Of a stretch of DNA of 64,000 bases, positions 52,538 to 63,945 are shown in pieces; the stretch's first letter is position 1; each line of letters opens with the position of its first letter. Source of the stretch: an uncultured Senegalimassilia sp. (GTDB lineage Bacteria; Actinomycetota; Coriobacteriia; Coriobacteriales; Eggerthellaceae); assembly GCF_934630535.1 (NCBI RefSeq), contig NZ_CAKTVU010000010.1, positions 1-64,000 of the forward strand, read 5' to 3'. The notes below the pieces were generated by a model. It made no database searches, had not been told where the DNA came from, and saw nothing but the letters and a program-made list of their open reading frames with translations. Position numbers and translations under genes: made by a program.

Positions 52538-54172
52538 CTACCAGTTCCACTTATCCACGTTGTTCACGATCGACCAGCCGTGACCATGCGGATGCGGCTT
52601 CTGCTCGGCAACCTTCAGGCCCTCGGCCACGAAGTACAGGTGGTCGACGTTGGCGAACCACACCCACGTGGCATCGCCCTGCGGCGCCACGCCGTTCTCG
52701 CCGTCCCACATGGCCAGCTTCCATTCGTCATACGAATCGGCGACCACGGGATCGGCCAGCGCAGCGTTCAGGTGCGCATCCACCGCGGCGTTCTCGTAGC
52801 AGGAGTAGTTGCCGTTGCCCGTGGAGTAGTTCAGGTTGTACACCTCGATCGGGCTGTTGGAACCCCAACCCCACACGACCGGGTCGCTGAACTGATGCTG
52901 GTAGATGTCGTCCCAGCTTGCGCCCTTCGGCGACACCTTGATACCCAGCTCGTTCATCTGGTTGGCGAACTCCATGGCGATGGCCTGGCGCACCGAGTCG
53001 GAGGACGAATAGTACAGGTCGAACGCGGCCGTCACGCCGTCCTTGGCGCGCACGCCGTCGGCGCCGGGCACCCAGCCCGCCTCGTCGAGCAGGGCCTTTG
53101 CGCGTGCAAGGTCCTCTTCGCACTTCATGGCATCCGTCGACCAAGGCATGTTGTCGCCCACGCTATAAGCGATCTGGCCGTAGCCGTTCAGCACGTTGTC
53201 GATGAGCGTCTGGCGCTTCACGCCATAGTTGATGGCGCGGCGCAGCGCCAGGTCCTGCGTGACCGCATTGCCGGCAGGGTACTCCTCGCCCGTCTGCTTC
53301 TTGGTGGCGCCCGGCGCGATGGTGGGCAACGAGATGCCGCGCGAGTCGACGGAAGCGCAGTTCAGCAGGTCGTAGCCCTTCGGCTGCTGGTTGGCGAAGG
53401 TGGCCGACGTGAACGCAACGTCCACCTGGCCGGAACGAGCGGCCGCCAAGCTGGCGTCCTCCTCCATGAACACCACCACGACGCGCTCGATCTTCGGCGC
53501 CTCGCCGTAATAGTCGGGGTTGGCCTTCAGGATGACCTGCTGGCCGCGGTCCCACTGCTCGAGCATGTAGCGGCCGCTGCCCACCGGGTTGCTGCCGTAG
53601 TCGGCATCATGGCCGCCATCAGGCACGATGCCGATAACCGCCAGCGTGTACAGCAGCGCATTGAACGGCTTGTTCAAGTGGATCTCGCAGGTCTCGTCGT
53701 CGATGGCGACGGCCTCGTCGACCATGGTCAGGTCGCACTCGCTGGCCTCGTTGTTCGCCACGCCGTTGATGGTGTAGGCCACGTCATGAGCGGTAACCGG
53801 CTTGCCGTTGGTGAACTTGGCATCGGTGCGAATGGCGAACGTCCAGGTCAGACCGTCGTCGCCGCACGAGTAAGCCGTTGCCAGGTCGTTCTCGAAGCCC
53901 ATGTCGGCCTTCGTGGTCAGAAGCGTGGACTGGATGAGCGGCTCGTGCACATGCTCGCCGCAGCCCCAGGAGACGAAGGGATCGAAACCGGCAGCAGGCT
54001 CGCTGCTCACCGGCATGGAAACGGTAACCTGAGAGGCGTGCTCCCCGCTAGCGGCGGAGCCGGAACCCGCATTGGAGCCGCCGGCGCAGGCGCTCAGCAC
54101 GCCGCCGAAGCCCACTGCAGCGGCACTTACGCCCGCCACCTGCAAAAACGTACGCCTGGAGAAGCTCTTCAT
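52538..54172 (-). CDS. ABC transporter substrate-binding lipoprotein (SBP_bac_5, oligopeptide/nickel class)
   Basis: A 544-residue extracytoplasmic binding protein. The N-terminus FSRRTFLQVAGVSAAAVGFG with LSAC gives a Tat-type lipoprotein signal. SBP_bac_5 features are DPFVSWGCGEHVHEPLIQST near the N-terminus, LTWTFAIRTDAKFTNGKPVT and LRRAINYGVKRQTLIDNVLN. The C-terminus is His-rich (KPHPHGHGW). The Cys/His-bearing N-terminal block and the His-rich ATPase make nickel or a metal chelate a plausible cargo; peptides cannot be excluded. The ATG at 54172 has AAAGGA upstream. Confidence 0.88.
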   Translation of the reverse strand: MKSFSRRTFLQVAGVSAAAVGFGGVLSACAGGSNAGSGSAASGEHASQVTVSMPVSSEPAAGFDPFVSWGCGEHVHEPLIQSTLLTTKADMGFENDLATAYSCGDDGLTWTFAIRTDAKFTNGKPVTAHDVAYTINGVANNEASECDLTMVDEAVAIDDETCEIHLNKPFNALLYTLAVIGIVPDGGHDADYGSNPVGSGRYMLEQWDRGQQVILKANPDYYGEAPKIERVVVVFMEEDASLAAARSGQVDVAFTSATFANQQPKGYDLLNCASVDSRGISLPTIAPGATKKQTGEEYPAGNAVTQDLALRRAINYGVKRQTLIDNVLNGYGQIAYSVGDNMPWSTDAMKCEEDLARAKALLDEAGWVPGADGVRAKDGVTAAFDLYYSSSDSVRQAIAMEFANQMNELGIKVSPKGASWDDIYQHQFSDPVVWGWGSNSPIEVYNLNYSTGNGNYSCYENAAVDAHLNAALADPVVADSYDEWKLAMWDGENGVAPQGDATWVWFANVDHLYFVAEGLKVAEQKPHPHGHGWSIVNNVDKWNW

Positions 54173-54240
54173 CAAGAAATCCTTTCATCGACCAGGCGAA
54201 GGCGCGCGACGTCTGCGATTTCATTGCGCGCCTGCCTGGT

Positions 54241-54317
54241 GTTACGAGATATCAATCCGTAACACACTATAGCAGGCGCGCCGGTCGATTCGATGTTACG
54301 AATCCCAAATTCGTAAC
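54241..54317 (-). promoter_or_regulatory. Promoter region with two 23-bp operator-like palindromes
   Basis: GTTACG-N11-CGTAAC at 54241-54263 and GTTACGAAT-N5-ATTCGTAAC at 54295-54317, centres 54 bp apart. Between them TATAGT on the minus strand (54266-54271) is a good -10 box for the transporter operon. One palindrome covers the start point and the other lies upstream of the -35 region. A repressor, perhaps metal-responsive, could bind both; the sequence is not the NikR site. Confidence 0.6.
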
Positions 54318-54407
54318 TCCTTCATGCGAACGGCCCCGAAACACCGGCATCTGGTAGGTTTGCGCGGGCGCAACACCCGGAGAAATGCCCCAGACAACGC
54401 AGTCGCG

Positions 54408-56816
<2,409 letters not shown>

Positions 56817-57341
56817 CTACATCGTGATATAACGGCCCGCGTTCCAACCGTACACCATCAGGGTTGCAGCGCGCACCAGCAAGATGATGGCCAGGAACAC
56901 GCTGAGCATCTGGGGCATGACGAAGAACGCGACGCCGCACAGCACGTTCAGCACGCCGCTGAACAGCGCCCATCCCCACATCGGCACGCCCCAGCCGTGC
57001 GCCTTCACCGAAGCGACCACCTCGAACACACCGAACGCCACGAAGCACACGCCCACTAGCCAAGGCACCACCGCGGAGAACGCGATCGGGTGCAGCAGGA
57101 AGATCAGACCCAGCAGCACATCGATGATGGCATAGGCAAGCTCCCAACCGCTGCGCGGCAGGATGTTACGCAGCCTGATGTAGCTGATGATGTCGAACAC
57201 GCCCGCCACCAGGAAGAACGCGCCCACCACGGCCGCGATGGTCACGATGGTCAGCCCCGGTGCCACCATGCAGAAGAAGCCGGCCGCCGCCAAGGCGATA
57301 CCTGCAACGATCAATCCCCAGTCATGCTTGCTCGCGCTCAT
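56817..57341 (-). CDS. HdeD/DUF308 family membrane protein
   Basis: A 174-residue protein with six hydrophobic helices in two repeats of three, the DUF308/HdeD pattern (IVAGIALAAAGFFCMVAPGL, IIDVLLGLIFLLHPIAFSAV, ALFSGVLNVLCGVAFFVMPQ). HdeD is tied to acid resistance in enteric bacteria; in other phyla the function is unknown. The ATG at 57341 has AAAGGGG upstream; the open frame to 57641 is upstream noise. Confidence 0.85.
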   Translation of the reverse strand: MSASKHDWGLIVAGIALAAAGFFCMVAPGLTIVTIAAVVGAFFLVAGVFDIISYIRLRNILPRSGWELAYAIIDVLLGLIFLLHPIAFSAVVPWLVGVCFVAFGVFEVVASVKAHGWGVPMWGWALFSGVLNVLCGVAFFVMPQMLSVFLAIILLVRAATLMVYGWNAGRYITM

Positions 57342-57556
57342 GATGCGCCCCTTTCCCCGATAACCTTTCATGCGAGACGGATATCTCCGCCCCAATCGCA
57401 CCAGGCGGAATCTCCCACCCGTATCGCGTTGAGCGGGTTCCCCCACCCCCAACGTTTCCTTTATTGTACCCAAGGTCGCGCGTGCGCGGCGATCGGCAAG
57501 CAAATTGTAACGGGGTCGTATCTCGCGCCGACCGCAAAAGCCCATCTTGCACGCGA

Positions 57557-57760
57557 AGCGCCCCGTTCCTGCTTGAAATGGGGTATTTCCTCCGAGTTCT
57601 CCCATTCGCCCTATTGCACCGAAATTGCGCCGATACCGCAACCGATGGGCGAATCATCAGGAATCGAAGCCCCGTATTATCCGGCATGGCCTACCTATCG
57701 CACAAGGCGCCCCGCTCCTGCTTGGAGCGGGGCGCCTTCGCCGAGTTCTTTCTTATTCGC
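57557..57760. repeat. Two copies of a terminator-containing segment downstream of cysK
   Basis: The block GGCGCCCCGCTCC-N5-GGAGCGGGGCGCC followed by CCGAGTTCTTTCTTATTCGC at about 57706-57760 has a degenerate relative at about 57557-57612 (GCGCCCCGTTCCTGCTTG ... CCGAGTTCTCCCATTCGCC). The intact hairpin has 13-bp arms and likely terminates cysK. The rest of the 57342-57801 gap shows no gene. Confidence 0.6.
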
Positions 57761-57801
57761 CAACCTGCAGCTTTCACCGCAAAGCAGGCGTTTTGCGATT
57801 C

Positions 57802-58731
57802 CTAGAAGTTGAACATTGCCGTGGACAGGTAACGCTCGCCGGTGTCGGGGAGCACCGCCACGATCAGCTTGCCCTTGTTCTCGGGGCGCTGCGCCAGCTT
57901 CGTTGCGGCGGCAACCGCGGCGCCGGAGGAGATGCCCACCAGCAGGCCGTCCTTGCCCGCCAGCTCGCGGCCGGCCCGGAACGCCTCCTCGTCGGTGATG
58001 GGCAGCACCTCGTCATAAACCGACTGGTCCAGCGTGTCGGGCACGAAGCCCGCGCCGATACCCTGGATCTTGTGCGCGCCGCCATGGCCCTCGCTCAGCA
58101 CCGGGGAGCCGGCGGGCTCCACGGCGACCACCTTGATGTCGGGGTTCTGCGACTTCAGGTACTTGCCCGTGCCGGAAAGCGTGCCGCCAGTGCCCACGCC
58201 GGAGACCAGGATGTCCACCTTGCCATCGGTATCCGCCCAAATCTCGGGGCCGGTGGTGCGCTCATGGACGGCGGGGTTCGCCGGGTTCGTGAACTGGCTG
58301 GGGATGAACGAGTTCGGGATCTCCTCGGCCAGCTCGGACGCGCGGGCGATGGCGCCCTTCATGCCCTTGCTGCCGTCGGTGAGCACCAGCTCGGCGCCGT
58401 AGGCCTTCATAAGGTTGCGACGCTCGACCGACATGGTTTCCGGCATGGTGATGATGATGCGGTTGCCGCGAGCGGCGGCCAGCGAGCACAGGCCGATGCC
58501 GGTGTTGCCGGAGGTCGGCTCGATGATGACGGTGTCGGCATCCAGCTTGCCCTCGGCCTCGGCCTGGTCGAGCATCGCCTTCGCGATACGGTCCTTCACC
58601 GACCCTGCCGGGTTGAACAGCTCCACCTTGCCCACGATGGTGGCCTCAAGGTTGTGATTCTTCTCGTAGTTGGACAGCTCCACCAGCGGAGTGCCGCCGA
58701 TCAACTCGGACACGCTCTTGTAGATGGCCAT
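57802..58731 (-). CDS. cysK: Cysteine synthase A (O-acetylserine sulfhydrylase)
   Basis: A 309-residue PLP enzyme that makes cysteine from O-acetylserine and sulfide. The PLP lysine is in GSVKDRIA (Lys46); motifs PTSGNTGIGL, GTGGTLSGTG and VGISSGAAVAAATKLA are present. No cysE with a clear biosynthetic role is next to it. The ATG at 58731 has GAGAGG upstream. A good sigma-70-type promoter lies about 65-95 bp upstream and an Rrf2 regulator is encoded just before it, a common pairing in sulfur metabolism. Confidence 0.97.
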   Translation of the reverse strand: MAIYKSVSELIGGTPLVELSNYEKNHNLEATIVGKVELFNPAGSVKDRIAKAMLDQAEAEGKLDADTVIIEPTSGNTGIGLCSLAAARGNRIIITMPETMSVERRNLMKAYGAELVLTDGSKGMKGAIARASELAEEIPNSFIPSQFTNPANPAVHERTTGPEIWADTDGKVDILVSGVGTGGTLSGTGKYLKSQNPDIKVVAVEPAGSPVLSEGHGGAHKIQGIGAGFVPDTLDQSVYDEVLPITDEEAFRAGRELAGKDGLLVGISSGAAVAAATKLAQRPENKGKLIVAVLPDTGERYLSTAMFNF

Positions 58732-58795
58732 GATGTTCCTCTCTCGCTTGTCCGCCGTTGATTGCCACGTGCGGAACGCCGTTTTCATGCCTGTT

Positions 58796-58823
58796 ATCCT
58801 ACTATGTCTCTAGGCAATGTCAA
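58796..58823 (-). promoter_or_regulatory. Promoter of cysK
   Basis: On the minus strand TTGACA (58818-58823), a 16-nt spacer and TAGGAT (58796-58801). Transcription would start near 58789, leaving a 5' region of about 58 nt. AT-rich sequence immediately upstream could hold an Rrf2 binding site. Confidence 0.65.
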
Positions 58824-58893
58824 TATCTATTTCGAAAAATTATCCCGTAATCCCGGTGGTTTGGTGGGTTATCTCGTTTTCCTCATGAATAGC

Positions 58894-58926
58894 GAAAAGG
58901 GCGCAAGCTTGAACGCTCACGCCCTT
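58894..58926 (-). terminator. Terminator of the Rrf2 regulator gene
   Basis: On the minus strand AAGGGCG and CGCCCTT form a stem, followed by TTTTCGC. It directly follows the regulator's stop and separates it from the cysK promoter. Confidence 0.7.
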
Positions 58927-58929
58927 CCG

Positions 58930-59367
58930 TTAGATCGAATAGCTGTCCGCCGCAACCGCTGAATGCTCGTCGATGATGCTCTGCAGCGTGATGCCGCCCA
59001 GATACTCGTTGATCACCTTGTACAGCCCGCGCCATACGCCCAGCTCCATGCAGGGAACCGGCATATTGCAGTCGAAGGTGTCATCCTCCAAGCACGACGC
59101 CGGCGCAAGCGAACCCTCGGTGACCCGCAGCACATCGAGCACGGTGATCACGCTGGCCGGCTTCGCCAGTTGATAACCGCCGGCGGCGCCGCGCACCGAG
59201 CGCACCAGCTTCGCCGTGACCACGTTCGACACGATCTGCTCCAGATACTTCTTCGAGATGCCCAGCGACTCGGACACCTCTTTCAGAGACACGGGGCCAC
59301 CGCCGTCGTGCTCCGCCAGATACAGCATCAAGCGAACCGCGTACAGGCCCTTCGTTGAGATCTTCAT
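58930..59367 (-). CDS. Rrf2 family transcriptional regulator
   Basis: A 145-residue Rrf2-family winged-helix regulator (MKISTKGLYAVRLMLYLAEH start, VSESLGISKKYLEQIVSNVV recognition region, GAAGGYQLAKP). Three cysteines (Cys92, Cys100, Cys106) in the position used by Fe-S cluster-binding members such as IscR suggest cluster sensing, although the spacing differs slightly. Its place upstream of cysK points to control of cysteine or Fe-S metabolism (CymR/IscR-like). The ATG at 59367 is the family start. Confidence 0.92.
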   Translation of the reverse strand: MKISTKGLYAVRLMLYLAEHDGGGPVSLKEVSESLGISKKYLEQIVSNVVTAKLVRSVRGAAGGYQLAKPASVITVLDVLRVTEGSLAPASCLEDDTFDCNMPVPCMELGVWRGLYKVINEYLGGITLQSIIDEHSAVAADSYSI

Positions 59368-59482
59368 GCGCGCTGCCGCCTTTCTTCCGCAGGGGAAAAG
59401 CGTCGGCGGCTCAAGCGCCGACGCCGTTGATTGCAACCCTTATATTATACCCTCTCCACCTAGGGAATATGCTGTGATTCAG

Positions 59483-61891
59483 CTAGCGCCGGGTTCCTTT
59501 CTCGCGCGTGCCACCGCTCTTGCCGCCTCGTGCGCCGCTCGGGGAGCCGCCGCGCTTGCCGGCGTTCGCGCTACCCGAAGAGCTTCCCCGGCCGCCCGCG
59601 CCACCTGCAGCGCGCTTCCCGGCCCCGCCTTCGCGGCCCTTCGACCCACGCATAGCGTTCTTCGCGCCCGCCACGCCCTTCTTCGCGCCAGCGCCATGCC
59701 CGCCTTCGCTCTTATAGGGCCTGATCAGGCATTTCGGACCGAACCCGATCAAGTCGGTGCGGCCCGCCTTGCGTAACGCCTCCATCACCAGGTCGTGGTT
59801 CTTCGGGTCGCGATACTGGATGAGCGCGCGCTGCAGCGCCTTCTCGTGCGGGCTTTTCGGCACGAACACGCGCTCCATGGTGCGCGGGTCCACGCCCGTG
59901 AAGTACATGGCCGTGGACATGGTGGACGGCGTGGGATAGAAGTCCTGCACCTGCTCGGGGTTGAACCCCATGTCGCGCACGTATTCCGCCAGCTCGATAG
60001 CCTCGTCGAGCGTGCTTCCGGGGTGCGAGGACATCAGGTACGGCACCACGAACTGCTTCAGCCCGCAAGCGTCGTTGGCCTGCTGGAACAGCTTCACGAA
60101 CTTCTCGTACACCTGATGCTGCGGTTTGCCCATCACGCCGAGCACGGCGTTGGAAACGTGCTCAGGCGCCACGCGCAGCTGCCCGCTCACATGGTGCTCG
60201 CACAGCTCGCGCACGAACGCCTCGCCCTTGTTGCGATCCGCCAGCACGTAATCGAAGCGGACGCCCGAACGCACGAACACCTTCTTCACGCCAGGTAACT
60301 CGCGCAGTTCGCGCAAAAGCTGCAGGTAATCCGTATGGTCGGCGTTCAGCTTGCGACACGGCTGCGGCGAGAGGCAGTGCTTGTTGCGGCACGCGCCGCG
60401 ACGCAGCTGCGCATCGCACGCAGGCTGGCGATAGTCCGCCGTCGGGCCGCCCACGTCGTGGATGTATCCCTTGAACTCCGGGTCGGCGATCATCTGCTTC
60501 GCCTCTTCCACGATGGATTCATGGCTTCGCACCTGCACGATGCGCCCCTGATGGAACGTCAGCGCGCAAAACGCGCACTCGCCGAAGCAGCCGCGATTGC
60601 TGGTAAGGCTGAACTTCACCTCGCGGATCGCCGGGATGCCGCCGGCCTCCTCGTACATGGGGTGGTACGCGCGCGCATACGGCAGGCGATACACGGCGTC
60701 CATCTCCGAGGTGGTCAACGGCTTGCTCGGCGGGTTCTGCACCACGAACTCGTGGTCGGAATAGGGCTCCACCAGGCGTTTTCCCGTGAAGGGGTCGCTG
60801 TTGCCGTACTGCACGTTGAAGCTGCGCGCGTACTCGAGGCTGTCCTTCTGCATGTTGTCGAACGAGGGCAAAAGCTCGTAATCGTACACGTGCTCAAGCG
60901 TTTTGGCGCGATACACCGTGCCGTCGATGAACGTGATGTCGGACACGTCAAGGCCGGCCGCCAGCGCATCGGCGATCTCCACGATGGAGTGCTCCCCCAT
61001 GCCGTAGCTGACCAGGTCGGCGCCGGAATCAAGCAGGATCGAGCGCTTCAGCTTGTCCGACCAATAATCATAATGAGCCAAACGGCGAAGCGAGGCTTCG
61101 ATACCGCCCAGCACAATAGGAACGTCTTTGTACGTACGTCGAATCAGGTTGCCGTAAACCACCGCCGCGCGATCGGGCCGAAGGCCCATCTCACCGCCGG
61201 GCGAGAACGCATCGGTGCTGCGATGCTTCTTGGCAACCGTATAGTGGTTCACCATCGAATCCATGTTGCCGGCGGAGACCAGGAATCCCAGCCGGGGCTT
61301 TCCCAGAACCGTGATGCTTTCGGGGTCGCGCCAATCAGGCTGGCAGATCACGCCGACCTTATAATGGTTCGCCTCAAGCAGGCGCGTGATGATGGCCATA
61401 CCGAACGAAGGATGGTCGACGTAAGCGTCGCCGCACACGAACACGAAATCGCAGCAGTCCCAACCACGCTCTTCCATATCGGAACGGCTAACCGGCAAGA
61501 ACGCGCTGCGCGGCGGCAGGGACGCCTTAGGCTTCGCTTGATTCGCCGCAGGCGTTGTCGCGGAATCGCCACGCGATGCGCGCGCCTTACCCGAACCTCG
61601 GGAACCTTGCGTCTTGTTCAACCCAGGCGCGCTCTTCGGTTTGCCCGAGCCGTGCGCTTTCTCGAAATCGCAACGGCCAGCGCTAGCAACGGAGCCTTCG
61701 CGCAAACGTTTATCCTCACGCGACGCGCGCCGAGAGTCCCGCTTTCCCGACGCAGTCCGTTTACCCTGTCGCCCCGAGCCGCGCTTCGCGCTATCCTGTG
61801 CGCCGCTACGGCGCGACGGCTTACCGCTGCGATTGCCTGCATGCCCCTCGGATGCACCGCGCGACCCTTGGCTTCTATTCCCTTGTTTCAC
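59483..61891 (-). CDS. YgiQ family radical SAM protein with long basic extensions
   Basis: An 802-residue YgiQ-type radical SAM protein of unknown reaction. The cluster-binding motif is CFGECAFCALTFHQGR; other family blocks are VFVCGDAYVDHPSFGMAIIT, YGNLIRRTYKDVPIVLGGIE, HDVGGPTADYRQPAC and YPTPSTMSTAMYFTGVDP. The first about 135 residues are Arg/Lys/Ser/Gly-rich and disordered, and the last about 80 are a Gly/Ala/Lys-rich tail. The start is GTG at 61891, 8 nt after the upstream stop; a later start is possible because the catalytic part begins near residue 135. Confidence 0.88.
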   Translation of the reverse strand: MKQGNRSQGSRGASEGHAGNRSGKPSRRSGAQDSAKRGSGRQGKRTASGKRDSRRASREDKRLREGSVASAGRCDFEKAHGSGKPKSAPGLNKTQGSRGSGKARASRGDSATTPAANQAKPKASLPPRSAFLPVSRSDMEERGWDCCDFVFVCGDAYVDHPSFGMAIITRLLEANHYKVGVICQPDWRDPESITVLGKPRLGFLVSAGNMDSMVNHYTVAKKHRSTDAFSPGGEMGLRPDRAAVVYGNLIRRTYKDVPIVLGGIEASLRRLAHYDYWSDKLKRSILLDSGADLVSYGMGEHSIVEIADALAAGLDVSDITFIDGTVYRAKTLEHVYDYELLPSFDNMQKDSLEYARSFNVQYGNSDPFTGKRLVEPYSDHEFVVQNPPSKPLTTSEMDAVYRLPYARAYHPMYEEAGGIPAIREVKFSLTSNRGCFGECAFCALTFHQGRIVQVRSHESIVEEAKQMIADPEFKGYIHDVGGPTADYRQPACDAQLRRGACRNKHCLSPQPCRKLNADHTDYLQLLRELRELPGVKKVFVRSGVRFDYVLADRNKGEAFVRELCEHHVSGQLRVAPEHVSNAVLGVMGKPQHQVYEKFVKLFQQANDACGLKQFVVPYLMSSHPGSTLDEAIELAEYVRDMGFNPEQVQDFYPTPSTMSTAMYFTGVDPRTMERVFVPKSPHEKALQRALIQYRDPKNHDLVMEALRKAGRTDLIGFGPKCLIRPYKSEGGHGAGAKKGVAGAKNAMRGSKGREGGAGKRAAGGAGGRGSSSGSANAGKRGGSPSGARGGKSGGTREKGTRR

Positions 61892-61899
61892 GGAACCGC

Positions 61900-62760
61900 C
61901 TATCTCGGCGCCCCGCTGGACGCCATCTCGAACGGCATGGGGTCATCCTGACCGCGCCACGCCGGAACGTCGAATTGCCTTGTCCAGTATCCCACGGCAC
62001 GCGCCTGCATCACCACCGCGAACGCCGATGCCGCCGAAACCACCACAGCCAAGGCAAGACAAAAGATGATCAGCCCCATGCCCGCAGCAACGATCATCAT
62101 CATGTCAGGCGAAGCGCCGTTCGAGAAGAACCCATACGCCCCCACGCTGATAACGCCCGCAAACAAAAGCGAGCCGATGATTCCCGTCACCACTACCGGC
62201 ACGATAGCAAGCACGATCGAAAGCCCGAGCACGCGCAGCAGGCCCTTCATATCGTGGCGCATCATGGCCCACAAGCGGGGAACCTGGAAACCAGGCCCCA
62301 ACCTGCCATAGATGCTCGCACGCATGGAGGCGACCAGGAAAAACATGACGGATGCCAAGGAAACGGCAAGGCTGAACAGGGAATACACCGGACTCACGAC
62401 CACAGCACCACCTGCACCGCCCCAGACTGCATGCGAAACGTTGCTCAAGCCGCGTCCTGCAAGCGCATCCCAGCAGCCCTCGAGCGCGGCGGGGATCACC
62501 GCGCAGCACACGATGCAGATTGCAAGCACGATCAGCCCGCGGCGATACAGCAGGCCGTCCTCGTTCCCGAAGATGCGCGCAGGCATGGGCATATGCACGC
62601 CCCAGGCGATATCGCGCGCCCAACCGAACGCATAACCCAGCAGCACCACCGGGCCGAAAACCGGGATGAACGCGATCAGGCCCAGCAGGAGCATCTTCCC
62701 CAACCAGCCTTGCGAGCTTTTCACATCGTTCCATGCGGCGCTGAAATACCCTGTCTGCAT
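61900..62760 (-). CDS. DUF4013-like membrane protein
   Basis: A 286-residue protein with about six transmembrane helices (GKMLLLGLIAFIPVFGPVVL, RGLIVLAICIVCCAVIPAAL and others), in the style of DUF4013 proteins of unknown function. It lies just upstream of the YgiQ gene and may be co-transcribed. The ATG at 62760 with GGGAAGGAAG upstream is preferred over the open frame to 62904. Confidence 0.72.
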   Translation of the reverse strand: MQTGYFSAAWNDVKSSQGWLGKMLLLGLIAFIPVFGPVVLLGYAFGWARDIAWGVHMPMPARIFGNEDGLLYRRGLIVLAICIVCCAVIPAALEGCWDALAGRGLSNVSHAVWGGAGGAVVVSPVYSLFSLAVSLASVMFFLVASMRASIYGRLGPGFQVPRLWAMMRHDMKGLLRVLGLSIVLAIVPVVVTGIIGSLLFAGVISVGAYGFFSNGASPDMMMIVAAGMGLIIFCLALAVVVSAASAFAVVMQARAVGYWTRQFDVPAWRGQDDPMPFEMASSGAPR

Positions 62761-62902
62761 GGCGCTTCCTTCCCGTCGTGCCTCTTTGCGCGGTATACAT
62801 AATCGTCTTCCCGGAACGTTACACGCCCTATGCAAGCAACGCCGCATCCGTAACCATTCTGTTGCGTTCCGAAGCACGCGTGAACAGGGGACGCCCCCAA
62901 AC

Positions 62903-62932
62903 AAAAAAGGACCCGCTGCAAGCAGCGGGTCC
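62903..62932 (-). terminator. Rho-independent terminator of the rplJL operon
   Basis: Perfect GGACCCGCTG-N4-CAGCGGGTCC stem followed on the minus strand by TTTTTT. It lies 25 bp past the rplL stop. Confidence 0.92.
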
Positions 62933-62957
62933 CGTAAAAGCAGTCGGAAGACTGAAT

Positions 62958-63332
62958 TTACTTCAGGGTCACAGCAGCGCCGGCCTCTTCCAGCGTCTTC
63001 TTGATCTCCTCAGCCTTGTCCTTGGCCACACCCTCCTGGATGGTGGAAGGAGCACCCTCGACGGTCTCCTTAGCTTCCTTCAGGCCCTGGCCGGTGATCT
63101 CACGGACAGCCTTGATGACAGCGATCTTGTTGTCGCCGAAGCCCTCGAGCACGACGTCGAACTCGGACTTCTCCTCAGCGGCAGCAGCGCCAGCAGCCGG
63201 AGCAGCAGCAACGGCAACCGGAGCAGCAGCGGACACGCCAAAGGTCTCCTCGATGTCCTTGACCAGCTCAGAAGCCTCGAGCAGGGACATTTCCTTCAGA
63301 GCCTCGATGATCTCTTCGCGAGAAACAGCCAT
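62958..63332 (-). CDS. rplL: 50S ribosomal protein L7/L12
   Basis: A 124-residue L7/L12: N-terminal dimerisation domain, Ala/Pro-rich hinge ([14 protein letters not shown]) and C-terminal factor-binding domain ([35 protein letters not shown]). It forms the stalk that recruits elongation factors. It follows rplJ by 94 bp and ends at a strong terminator. Confidence 0.98.
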   Translation of the reverse strand: MAVSREEIIEALKEMSLLEASELVKDIEETFGVSAAAPVAVAAAPAAGAAAAEEKSEFDVVLEGFGDNKIAVIKAVREITGQGLKEAKETVEGAPSTIQEGVAKDKAEEIKKTLEEAGAAVTLK

Positions 63333-63426
63333 GTTAGTTTCCTTTCAAAGGGGCTGGATCATCCTTATGTTCCAGCCGAAATTTCAAATGCATTACGCGG
63401 CACGTCTTATGCCGCAAGAAGCTTGC

Positions 63427-63945
63427 TTACGCAACCTTCTGATCGGCAACGGCCTTTGCAACCTGTGCCAGGCCACGCGGCACGCCGTTGATGGCGGTTG
63501 CCAGACCCTGAGCCACACCGTTGATGGCAGCGGCGATGTGAGCGTACAGCTCCTCGCGAGAAGGCAGGGAAGCGATGGCCTCCACCTCTGCGGCGCTGAC
63601 TGCAGCACCCTCCATCAAGCCACCCTTGATCTGCAGGTTCTCGTTGGACTTGGCGAATTCCTTAACGGCCTTCGCGGCAGCAGCCACATCGGAACCGGCG
63701 AACACGAATGCGCTCGGGCCATGCAGCATGTCGTCCAGCGTAGGCAGCTCGGACTCGGACAGGGCGATGCGCATAACGGTGTTCTTGTACACCTTCATGC
63801 ATGCACCGGACTCGCGGACTGCGTTGCGCAGAGCCTCGACCTCCTTGACGGTCAGACCGCAGGCGTCGACGACCCACACAGCACCCGCACCCTCCAGATC
63901 CTCCTTGATCGCGGAAAGCATGGATTGGTTCTTTGCGTTCGGCAT
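63427..63945 (-). CDS. rplJ: 50S ribosomal protein L10
   Basis: A 172-residue L10 that anchors the L7/L12 stalk. Family features include MPNAKNQSMLSAIKEDLEGA, VWVDACGLTVKEVEALRNAV and VYKNTVMRIAL. The ATG at 63945 has AAGGAGGTG upstream. Confidence 0.97.
   Translation of the reverse strand: MPNAKNQSMLSAIKEDLEGAGAVWVVDACGLTVKEVEALRNAVRESGACMKVYKNTVMRIALSESELPTLDDMLHGPSAFVFAGSDVAAAAKAVKEFAKSNENLQIKGGLMEGAAVSAAEVEAIASLPSREELYAHIAAAINGVAQGLATAINGVPRGLAQVAKAVADQKVA

Noticed and set aside
54241..54317. NikR operator
   Set aside because: NikR sites are GTATGA-N16-TCATAC; the palindromes here are GTTACG...CGTAAC with 11- and 5-nt centres.
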